NCBI RefSeq assembly: GCF_020740795.1
Contig: NC_067284.1
Span: forward strand, 96,773,440 to 96,837,439
Length of the DNA: 64,000 nucleotides
From: Apus apus
Lineage: Eukaryota > Chordata > Aves > Apodiformes > Apodidae
Direction: 5' to 3'
This document shows, one piece after another, positions 25,071 through 35,525 of the stretch. Each line of letters opens with the position of its first letter. Position 1 is the first letter of the stretch. The notes beneath the pieces are model-generated. The model was not told where the DNA came from, ran no database searches, and saw nothing but the letters and a program-made list of their open reading frames with translations. The translations under genes were made by a program, and so were the position numbers.

Positions 25071-27008
25071 GTGCAGGACAAGACAGAGGGAGAAACCTCT
25101 ACTTTGGGGCTTACAGCTGAAGATTCTGTGCAGCTTGTAAGAGAAGACAAAACCCTCACTGTGGGACCAGAGTGTACAGGAGGAGCTGAAACTGTGATTC
25201 TTGCGAAGTCTGAAAGACAAGATGAAATTCCTCACTTTGACTCACAAGAGCAAGCTTGTGCTAAAGGAGTTCCAAGCAGGGCACCAGCCCGAAGAGAGGA
25301 AGAGGAAGAAGACACTGTGCTTCGTAGAGTTAAAAGCACAGAAGTTGCTGTTTCTGAGGTTCCTCTGCAGAATGAGGTAGAAACCCCTGCCCTTCCTTCA
25401 GAAACAATTGGCTCAGAAGCAGCTGCAGATGCTGAGCAGAGTGTGAGGGATGAGGCTGACAGGCAGATCATAGCAAAAGATTCTGCGCTTGTGCTACAGC
25501 CACAAAGCGGAGAAAAAACTACTAAAACCCCCTCCCAGAGTGATGAAAACCAAGGTGGCAAAATGGAAGATGCTCTGCTCGAAACCGAAACACACTTAGA
25601 CAGCAATACCATGATCAGTGAGGCTCCCACACAGGTTGAAGCAGACAGCATATCTAATTTAGCATCAACAAGCCCAGATATCACTGAAAATGGAAGCACT
25701 GTCCTCACTGACATAAGTCCTAAGGCGTGTGAAACACTAAGCAGCCTAGTTGAAGAAGAGACTGCAGAAAAAGAACAAGAACTGGTAGAAACTTCCAACT
25801 GTCAATACTTTCAAAAAGAAGAAAACAAAAATGAGCAACTGTTGAAAAAAGTGGAAGACATATTTGAATCTGGAAATCATGAAGCTGGGAGAGGTGATGA
25901 ACATTCATCTGCTGTCCAACAAGAGGTTTTAACTATGCAAGAGGAGGGCTCTGACTCAGCCTTCCTACAAGCTGAAAGCTTGGAAGGCCTGAAAGTGCCT
26001 GTGCCTGTAGCAGCTGCAGCAGTTGAAGAGCATGTCATGGCAGAAACCATAACACCTGCAGACAAAACAGCTGACACCGCACAGCCCTTGGCAACCACAC
26101 CAGAGCAAATGACTTCTGAAGAGGTCCCAGTTACTACTGTTGAGTATTCAGACTGTGGGACTACAGAGCTTCAAAGTGCAGGAGCACCTGAGCCTCAAGT
26201 GACTCTTGCTTCCATGAATGGAATATCAGAAGAACCAGAGAGCCCTCAAAGTACAGGGCAAACCGAACAAAATGGTATTGCTCTAAGTGACAGTCTGTCT
26301 GTCACCCACATAGAATTTGAGAAGGATGTGACTATAGAGTCCCAGAGTACGAAAATTGTATTGAATGCCATCCAGACAGCTGTTGACAAACTTGCAGAGA
26401 CGGAAGAGTCAACTGCCTTTGAGTCAGAGCAGCGCATGAAGTCCATAGGGGAAGGCCCATCAGATGCAAACACACCTGAATTTCTGGGAAGTACACAGAT
26501 AGATCATCAACTTCCAATAAAACAGAAAGAGATGCAGAATAAAGAACAAGAGCTCCAGCAATCAGGAATAGTGAAAACTGCTACTTTAACAGAGTCTGCA
26601 GAAATTCATACAATAGTAGAAAAAATGAAAGATGTGCTGTTAACTTCTGAGATGCTGCAAGATGGACAGAGTCAGAATTCTTTAACAATTGTGACTAGCC
26701 CTGAAGACATTTCAAAGGAAGGTGTGAGACTTCAGAAAACAGCACTAGAACTAAGTGCTTCAAAAGATTCAACCAAAGACCCCCTAGACACACACCCACC
26801 AAAATTAAGGGAAAAAGAGGTTGGGCGGATTATGGAAATCCCAGGCCAACATAGAGATCAGCAAACATGCAGAGAAAGTGAGGAAGAGCAGCATCACCTG
26901 CTAGTGGAAGATGGGAAAACACAGACATGGGAGGATGATGGTTGCCAAGAAGGAGCATCTTGTGATAGTCCACAAAGTCAGAATGCAGTGGCTTCTGAGG
27001 CCTTGAAT
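25071..27008 (+). CDS. AKAP12: AKAP12 large coding exon, part 2, with RII-binding helix
   Basis: This has 646 codons in phase 0 at both ends and continues the acidic, repetitive gravin C-terminal half. The diagnostic element is at 26352-26408 (about residues 1706-1724): KIVLNAIQTAVDKLAETEE. This is an amphipathic helix closely matching the AKAP12 RII-anchoring helix, which docks the PKA regulatory dimer. It keeps the alternating hydrophobics (V, L, I, A, V, L) needed for that role. The exon ends SEALN with an AAT|GTAAGT donor at 27009; reading through would add 13 unrelated residues before a stop at 27048. With parts 1 and 3 the predicted beta-type protein is about 1,926 residues, longer than the human isoforms (about 1,680-1,780). 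Confidence 0.95.
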
Positions 27009-27608
27009 GTAAGTAGTGTTTTTAGCCAGCAGTTTCTTTCTTTTCCCTAAATAGTTCTGGGGGTCTCTGAAACTTACGTTTGTAATATTCTATTGGGTTT
27101 TTTTAATTCTGTTGAAAGGCAGCTGCTCCTCAGTTGGTTCCAACAGACCACAGATTTTTTTTCCTATCTTCTTTTTTCTTAACAATTTACAATTTCTCTG
27201 TGGCTACTCAGCAGCTTGTTTATTTTCTATACAGCTCCTCTCACTTTAATGGCCTTTAACCTGGCCTGTAGTTCAGGGTGATATTTCTTGGAGGTACAAA
27301 ATGTGGTTCCAGTTTTTCCAGATACATATTCATATGGCACGAATTTAATGTATAGTATTTAATCCTCAAAAGTTAAAATCCTAAAAGATATGAGTATTGC
27401 CTTTGATTATAAACCTGGAGTGCCTCACGTAGCCAAGCTCTTTGAACTTCAGTGAATCAGAAATGATAGGTACAGTCTCTCCCTAGGATATTTACTGTAT
27501 TTGCTTAACTAAGACCTTTATCTCTGATTTGAGAACTGCTTGGGAAAATAAAATTGAGAGAGTGAGTTGTCATTAATGAAGCTTTTTTTATCATCGTCTG
27601 TCTTTCAG
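27009..27608 (+). other. AKAP12: Last AKAP12 intron (600 bp)
   Basis: Bounded by GTAAGT at 27009 and TTTCAG at 27603-27608, phase 0. Its 3' half (from about 27375) is recognisably repeated at 39.16 kb onward, so the acceptor lies within duplicated or transposon-derived DNA. Confidence 0.7.
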
Positions 27609-30226
27609 ATGTGCTAAGCATCCGTATGGCATTTGGAGAGATGCCAGTCCTAGAGAACAGCTGACAATCCTGCGACAGAACCAGGAGCTTTATTCACTAC
27701 CCTTTATTCTTGGATGTTAACATCTGCTCTTTGAAGACCTCACCTTTTTTGTAATTTCTACTAAGAAACAATGCCTTTAATGTTGGCTATATCCACTTGT
27801 GCATTCCAGTCAAAAGTTATTTGCCTCTGCCCAGAATACACCATTTAGACTGGAGATGCACAACTGAGTGAATGGACAGACACTAAAATTCGTGCCACAG
27901 TTACTTCTCTCCCCTCACTTAACGTGTGTCCTGTCTGTCCCATCTCCTTGAGCCCCTTCACTCATACCTGAATCCACCAGCCTTCTTTCTGCAGTCTCCC
28001 TTACCCCCCACACCTTCCGTAGCTGCCTTGATTTGACCTGTGAGTGGCCACAGATGCTGCTCAACTTGTGTGTGAGGGGGAAGAGGAGAGCTGACTGGTG
28101 GGAACACTTGAGACTTCTGGCTGAGTAGCAGACATGTCTTTATCAAACGGCAGGAACTGGATCACACACAGATTCTTGAGCAAGATGCCTATGGTTGCTG
28201 CCTTTCAGTCCCATTCAGGTATCTATCCATCTTTAAGTTGTATTTGTGCAGGCCTGATTTAGTCAAATTACGGTGTAGTTTGAATGGTGAGTGAAAATAC
28301 CATTCTTCAGTTGTTCCAGACTTCAGGTCTCAGGACTGGATTGTAATGTGTTAATATTTATGTGTATGTCTTAACCCCAGTTCTGATTTTAATGTAGAGC
28401 TATGATACTTCTGTACTATTTAGGCATACCCTCAAATGAATTTTGTGGAGTGGCCTGGAGAGGAAATGGATGCCCTTGGAGCGGAAATGGATAACATGTA
28501 GTTTCCTATTTATTGTTCCAGGTTTTTCCCCTTGTAAAATCTCTCAAAAACTTGGCTGTCTTGCTTTGAATATTTATATGTATATCCTAAACCCAGTTCT
28601 GATTTTCATGTAGAACTATGATATTTCTAAAGACAAAAGGAGAGCCTGACCTATGTCAGATCCACCAACCACTTCTACTTGCAGTCCTCCCTGTTTTTTG
28701 AGAACCCACCAGACTTAACAGTTCCCTCCTCTCTTGCTCATGTAGTACCACAACCCTCAAGTCACAGCCCTGTCATTCCAGTCTGCTCATTTCTGGTCAC
28801 TGCCCCATCCAACCACAAGTCTTTACTCACAACCTACACCATCTAACATCCTACCTGCATGTCAGCTTTCTCCTTTCTCAGGCCCTGCCTGAACCTCTTT
28901 CCCACTACAGCATTTCCTGAAATCCTTCCAGCTCCCATCAATGCCCTGTCCTCACTGAGGGAGGAGTAGGAAGAAGGGTAAGAACTTGGTGATGAATTCT
29001 GCCTTGGATTGTTCATGAGACCTTTGGGGTGCTGAGATCTTAAAAACCTTCACTTCGGGTTCACTTCAGACTGCCAGAAGCTTATACCGGAATGAGCAGG
29101 GTGGTTTAATGATGGAAAGAGGCCCCAGGACTGTCTGACCCAACAGGAGTTGGTCCTCTCTTCTGTTTACATTAAAATCAAACATGGGGTACAAGTCCGT
29201 ACTTTCAGCTCTGATGTCTAAAGTGAAGGTTACAGATCGCACTTTGTGAAACCGATGCCCATCAAGTTGAACAATAGCTCACTATCCTACCTGTATAGTA
29301 ATTTATTTTAAAATCAACTTTTAGTGTACAAATGCTCTTATTATGGCAGGTGCTTACCTCTCCTTGGGGCTGCACGTACAGCAAGCAATGTGACTGATTG
29401 CACTGGTGTGATTGCACCATCTGGTGCTGCCCTGCGTGGAAGCATCAAAAGATTTTTCCTTACCTCAGAGCAAATTACATAAATATTTAAAGCCAAACAA
29501 TGTGGTTTCAAACAATCCTGTCTGTCTCTGTCCATCGTTAGTGGCAGCTTTCCCCCTTAGCTTTGGGTAATTCCAATAGCCTTGGTTGGTTTCCACAGGT
29601 TTAAGTTGGCTTGAAAGTTAGTCATGCTCTTAATAACACCTCACAAGTGCAAACTTGGCTGAACTTGTACAAATTGTATACCTATGTACGTTAAGCCATA
29701 TTGCAATAACTGCAGCAGGTAAAATTAAATAACAATAGCATGACCTGTGTAATCCCAATTCTTATGTTTGTAGCTCTGAAGCTGTTAATAATAATGTAAA
29801 GTTAATTCCTATCTGAACCTCATTTAAATAAAGCTAGCTTTACAACAATGTAAATTGTATGTTGGTAATAACTGGACAGGCAAGTGCTTAAACTTGCCTG
29901 TTTTCTACATTAATCCAGGGCCTAGGTAAGGAATGCAACAAACTTAACTATAGAACAAATACAAAAGCTGCTTCTTATAACTGACAGCTAAAAACTAGTG
30001 CACTCAAAACCACGCTAATGGTGCAAGGAGCATGCCTCCACATAAAGATACTACTTTGTCCCAGCATATTGCTTTGGCCTCTGAAACTCTCATTTGAGAC
30101 TGTGACTTCTGGCTTGTGCTTAAAAGCTTGAAGCTTTCTCTAATCCAATGTACTGGGTTACCAAATTTGATTTTGTGTTTTTAAGGTAGATTTTCATTGA
30201 TTAAATAAAATACACTACAAATTTGT
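27609..30226 (+). CDS. AKAP12: AKAP12 terminal exon: two codons, stop and 3' UTR
   Basis: After a TCTGTCTTTCAG acceptor at 27597-27608 the frame reads Met-Cys-stop (stop TAA 27615-27617), so the protein ends ...EALN-MC. The rest is 3' UTR. Poly(A) signals AATAAA occur at 29827-29832 and 30204-30209. The second is followed by a GT-rich stretch at about 30234-30250, so cleavage near 30226 is likely. The UTR contains an imperfect direct repeat (about 28340 and 28560). Part of the exon is similar to 39.16-39.64 kb. The short coding tail is inferred from splice sites only; transcript data would confirm it. Confidence 0.7.
28341..28632 (+). repeat. AKAP12: Imperfect direct repeat in AKAP12 3' UTR
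   Basis: The block at about 28341-28425 ('ttaatatttatgtgtatgtc', 'ccagttctgattttaatgta', 'gagctatgatacttct') recurs at about 28560-28632 with roughly one change per eight bases, offset about 217 bp. A local tandem duplication is the simplest reading. Confidence 0.85.
30204..30209 (+). terminator. AKAP12: AKAP12 distal poly(A) signal
   Basis: A canonical AATAAA with a T/GT-rich downstream element at about 30234-30255, at the end of a long stretch free of other 3'-end signals except the one at 29827. It is the best candidate for the main cleavage site. Confidence 0.7.
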
Positions 30227-33200
30227 TCTTACATGTGGATGTGGTGTTTTTTTTCATCTTGCTTCGTGTAAATTATTTTCTAATGGTTGCTTCATCTTCA
30301 GAGTTAGATTTTCTCCTGACAAGTCATTTGTTGTTGATTGAAGTTCAGCTTTTGTTTTGAATTAAACTAAAACTTAAACTGTGATTTGGTTGTAAGTTTC
30401 TGAAGAATATGCATACTTGAGAAGAAGTAGTAAGAGTAAGATACTTCAGAACACGGTGAAGAAAGAAGTCCTCCACTAAATTCAAGATAAGTAACAGTAT
30501 TCAGTGAGCCAGAGTGAAAAATCAGGATATCATACGACTTGCTGGTCTAAGTACTAAAAAACCCAACAAAGCAGCAAAATGAACATCCATGAAAAAATTG
30601 ACATGAAGTTGTAGGTTAAGGACCTTGGGCCTGTAACAGGTATCTTCTAGGTTTCTCACTTAGGCTTAGCTGGGGTATACTCCTCATGGCACAGAACATC
30701 AGAGGTGGTTATGGTTTAAGATCACAGACCTTTAACTCCAGATTTTAAATTTTTCCCACTATGTTCTATGGCTAGAGATGTTTAGCAGCTTTGTATCTAA
30801 AAACACTTGTACAGATTCCTACCTGAACTCATTTTGTAAGGCTACACATTTTCCTTCCTATCTCAGCTAAGATGCTAAATCTAATACCCATAACTATTTG
30901 ACTGCAATGGTTATAGCAAAAGCAGAGACAAAGCAACACTACAGGAAGCCTGTCCTTGGTTTCATGTTGCAGCTGGGGGCTCATACTGCAGGTGCCTGAT
31001 CTCGCTACCCAATTCTGGCATCTGGAGGTCTAGGTGAAACCAGCATCTCCCACCAGACCTTGTGTTCAAGGTACACAACCTCTGCCAGTCCTTATGCAAG
31101 GTTTATGCATTTACACTATCCTGTTACTTGTTGATGTGAAGTTCCTAAGCAGGCGTCAAAATAAGGGTTGAAGACCAAGTCTCTTGCATCCCAAGGAGGT
31201 TTGTGTGCTGTTTTAATGCTGTTTTACTGGCAATGGCTCAAGTATCCTGCCTATTAGCTGAAGCTAAGGAAATTAATCTGGCTTTCCCAATCAAATCCAG
31301 AGCATAGGGGAGGCAGCTGTGCTCAGGTAGGAACCTGCACAGCTTGGATACAGCAAGTGCCTCAGGATGGGCAGGCAGGTGGCCAAAAGCACGGAGGATT
31401 CCGGAGATGGCCATATCTGGTTGCCAAATGCTGGATGATTGTCAGTCACACTGGCATATGGGAGGGGAGAAGGCCTGAGGAGGCTGATGGGCCTGTGAGG
31501 AAGGATGTGGTTTAGAATGAGGAACAATGTGTAGTAGAAGGCCAGTGGGACTGGTAGCACAGGGTTGGAGTCCTGATACCAGGGAGATGGATGAGATGGT
31601 AAAAGAAGGTGACTCTGTGAACATTTGAAGATGCTGCTAGCAAGATGGAAGCTTAGCCACCACAATGCTAATATCAAATTTAGGGCTGATGTAATTTCTA
31701 GTTGGACACTAAATTTAGTCTTTAGAAAACTGAGAATGAAATATAAGGTTGTGGTAAAGGTCTGTGGGCTGTTCTGCTCCAACACCCTCTTGAAAAAATA
31801 GTAACTTTTTAAAATTGGAGGAACAGGTTTAAGTGTCTCCTGTTCCTCCTTGAAAATGACATCTGTTTCCAGAGCTTGAAAAACCCACATGCCTGAGTCC
31901 CTGGTGCTGGGACTGGTTTTCTGATGAAATGAGGAAAGCAGAAGTCCAATATGCCATGGGTGCTGCTTCCTGGGGATGGTCTCTGTGTAAAGTCCTGTGC
32001 AGCTTGACCCTCTCCTCATAATCTAGCCTACAGATATGTCCCTGTCATTTCATGGGAGCAATTCAAATTCTCAAAAACAAATATAAACCGCTCGTTATTC
32101 TGCAGCTGACATGAACAGTTCTAAACTAGAATATTTGCTGAACAATCTTGACAAGAGCATTAATCTCTTTGGCATAAGTCTCTCTGGTGAGGAAATACTT
32201 TTGATGGATTTTTGTATAATCTGTCTTGATCCTGCAATTGGATTCAAACTCATACATCTCTTTCCTCTCCACAGTAGAGCCAGTTAATACCTCTCAGTTG
32301 CAAGGGGGGGAACCTGCATTGATATGAATGGTGTGGCAAAGCCTGGGTGTGTTGCCTACAGTTCTTTATACAAATGTGTATTTAATTGAAAAACGAAAAC
32401 CAACAATGAACAGACAAACCCTTTAAGCCATTATTTATATTAATTGGTATAAGTAGGCTTATATTCACTATGGCAGTATATTGACTATGTTAAAATTGCT
32501 ATTTTGTTTTCTTTCACTCATAACCAGTAGTTGCTCATGGAAAGAAGAAATATTTATTTCTGGAGTAATTTCTTGATGTGTTGCAGGGCTCTGGATATTC
32601 CTGTTATTTATTAGTTCTTTATTTTTCCAATAAAAGAGACATCACATTTTGGTTTTGCTTTCCTACCAGAGCTTGAGTCACTGGTAAGCATCAAACTCTA
32701 CAATGTAAGCAGTAGAGATGATTTTGCTTAAAACTTCAAAAGCTTCTGGTTTTGGTTGTGGCTAATGTATAGGAGCACAGTGATGAGGTGCTCTGATACC
32801 TCTATATCATACCGTAGCAAGACCTGGCACATCACTGAAAATTAATGCCTCTTGAATTTGAGTTGTAAAATATGTAAGGCATTGATTAATTGTCCCCATG
32901 GAGTGGCAAACTGCAACAAACAGGGAAGTGGCAGTGAGCACTACTGACAACATGCAGGGGAGCAGAGGAGCTCAGTTGGAGAACTCCAGGAGCAGAGACA
33001 AATGTGTGTCAAGTGAGATACTAGATGTTACTGGAAACAAAACTGCTTATTGTGACAAACTTGGAATTAGAAGAAAATCAGGCTCCACAATCTGTTGCAA
33101 AATGAGCAAGATACCAAAATTACTTTTAAAAAAGTGGATGTTTTTATGGAACATTGATTTGTGAGCTGTTTCTGGCCACCCAATAAAGTAGAACAGCTTC

Positions 33201-35100
33201 TCCAGACCAGCTGAGGGAAGCAGGATGGAAAGCAGAGACTGAGAGCTTTTAGGGACTGTGGGTCCCTCTCTGCACAGACAAGTGGGAAATGGAAGGGGAA
33301 AGGCAGGATCTTGTTTCTTTATTCTCTACCTTTTGTCCTGTAGCCAGGAAATAACACCGTGCTGGCTATGGAGCTTACATTTTAGGAATTTAACTTTCAT
33401 ACTCTCTCTCAAGCCAACTGCATTTTAACCCAAAACACTTTCCATGACTTGAGCCTGCTGTGACCATGGGCTGCTCCTCTAGGCAGAAATGTTCTGAACC
33501 ACTTATTGCTATGTACAAGCCCCCAGCATTAAAAAAACCCCACGCTTACCTCCCCCAAACCAAACACAAAACAAAACCCCAACAAAGCAAGCAACAGAAA
33601 CTCAAAATGAAGTGAGTTCCTTCTGTACATAATGAAGAGAAAAACAGCTTTATAACAAATGAAGTCCATCAATAAATACTTAACTGCAGCAGATATGGGC
33701 TTTATGGACACAGTGGCATCTCTGTGAAGTCCATTTTAAAGCACATGTTCACACATCCATGCGAGCGTTTGAAGTAAGAATATCTTCACTTTAAATATAA
33801 ATCCATATCTTTAAAGTAACATTTAGCAATGAACCAAAGATGCCGTGATGCTAGTGGTTCTCCTTTCTGCAGGTGGAGAGGGGGTTAAGATTTTTTTAAT
33901 TTGCTAAAAACAAGAAATATTAAAGTACCTGGACAACTAATTATGATCTGTGAAGTGTAAAGTTCAGTGTAGCTTAGTTTTTCCCCTCATCACCTATTAA
34001 GTAATCGGAAGGGAGACACCAAAACCTGCTAATTGGCTTCTACTCTAGATACAGGACCCAGACATAGTTTAGAGGGTCAAGTTTGAATTTTAAATGAGCT
34101 AGACTGAAATAATAATGGATCTTCAGCTCAGAACAGCTTAAAATAGACTGTCAACTGAGCAGTGCCAAGGTTAGCCTGTTAAAATGTTCCAGCAAAAAAA
34201 TCTACACTTGCTTTTTTATTCTGCTGTGAAGTCAAAATACAACCAAACTATTGGAACAGTGTCCATAGTGGGAGAAGATACTCTGGTTTTTAAGCAGAGA
34301 AGTAGTAGTGCTGATGCTTGCAACAGGTTGCCCAGGGTGGATACTCCATCCCTGGAAGTGTTCAAGACCAGTTTGGACAGGGCTTTGAGCAACCTGGTCT
34401 AGTGGGAGGTGTCCCTGCCCACGCAGGGGGGTTGGAACTAGATGATCTTTAAGGTCCCTTCCAACCTAGACCATACAGTTCTATGAAAATTCTAATTTCT
34501 CACCCCCCTTCAGAAGGCAGCATGCGAGGCTGGGGGAGCAGCTGGACATTTGTGTACTCTGTGTTGTGTGCCTGTACATGCAGACATGTACACTGGCATC
34601 ATTGGGACATGCTCAGGTTCTGTCTCCTCTCTGGACCTGCAGCAGCCATGCTCCCATTGTGGAGCTCCATTGTGTTCTGAAGCTCAAGCTGCAACTTCCC
34701 CTTGTGCTTGCACTCCCTGAGACAGCTGGAAAACAGTGTGCAGGGAAGTGCTGGTGGTTCTGCCCTGCTGAAGTTCCTCTGTCATCTGCTTGTCAGCTCA
34801 TGGCTCTCCCCTGGCAGCACTGCCAACAGAGTGTGGGGGACACAAAACACCCCTCAAAGCCCATTCCCCCTTCCTATCCTGTTCTCCTTTCTCAGGGCCA
34901 GGGGATATGTGATGACTGGGCATCCCAGGAGCTGGTCACTGATGATGCTGTTCTTTGCATCTTTTGTTCTCTCCAACAACTTCTTTTGCCTCCAGCAGCT
35001 CTTCCTACAAGAACTGGGTGCACAGACCCAGAAAAAGAATTCCCTTTCTCCACAGAGGCAAAAATTTCAAGAACAGTGATATATCCTGGAGTTTAGGAAA
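30227..35100. other. Intergenic DNA between AKAP12 and ZBTB2, left part
   Basis: No supported gene. The longest open frame (minus, 31291-32019, 242 codons) has no recognisable domain, no good splice context and no codon pattern I can distinguish from chance. One CR1 lies at 34.32-34.49 kb. The rest is unique-looking AT-rich sequence. Confidence 0.5.
34321..34486 (+). mobile_element. CR1 LINE 3' fragment (well preserved)
   Basis: Sense-strand CR1 3' end: 'caacaggttgcccagggtgg', 'ttcaagaccagtttggacag', 'ggtctagtgggaggtgtccc' and 'gatgatctttaaggtccctt', ending in 'ccatacagttctatg'. It looks closer to consensus than the copies in the AKAP12 introns, suggesting a later insertion. Confidence 0.94.
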
Positions 35101-35147
35101 CTGGCTGGCTCTCTCACACTTCAGAACATCTATTCTCTTATATATTC

Positions 35148-35148
<1 letters not shown>

Positions 35149-35204
<56 letters not shown>
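35149..35204 (+). repeat. (TATC)14 microsatellite
   Basis: Fourteen uninterrupted tetranucleotide units, 56 bp. It is likely polymorphic in length and a possible assembly-collapse point. Confidence 0.98.
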
Positions 35205-35207
<3 letters not shown>

Positions 35208-35394
35208 ACCTCAAAGTGCTTACAGTGGACAGAACAATACTCATCCAAGGCCCTCCCTCAGGTCTTCCCATAGCTCAGAATGTCTTCGCCAAGATGCTGA
35301 CGACAAGGGCAGGTCAGTGGCAGTGTGGCAGTGGAAGTGTAATTTCTCACCTCCTGAATGGTTGGTGACACCAAGGCACCAGCCTGATCCCAGT

Positions 35395-35525
35395 CAGCCC
35401 TGTATGGCAGGTGTGACAGTAAAAGAAGTTTTTTTCTCATCAGTGAAGATGTGAAAAGGCCCCTTCTTGTGTACCAGCCACTTTGTACTTTGCCTCAGCA
35501 CTTTGTACTTTGGAGTGCTCTGCAG
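35395..35525 (+). repeat. Dispersed repeat, copy A (partner at 41744-41903)
   Basis: Shares an ordered series of blocks with 41.74-41.90 kb: a 'tggcaggtgtgacagta' block, 'cagtgaagatgtgaaaagg', 'cttgtgtaccagccac', 'gcactttg' and 'gagtgctctgcag'. The copies are diverged, with indels. They flank the ERV-like pol relic in the same orientation, 6.3 kb apart, so remnants of paired LTRs are one possibility. I could not find LTR ends or target-site duplications. Confidence 0.6.

Noticed and set aside
20547-26517. Many antisense frames inside the AKAP12 coding exons, the longest 312 codons at 22766-23704
   Set aside because: They are shadows of the Glu/Lys/Ser-rich sense frame, giving Ser/Phe/Leu-rich antisense peptides with no independent evidence.
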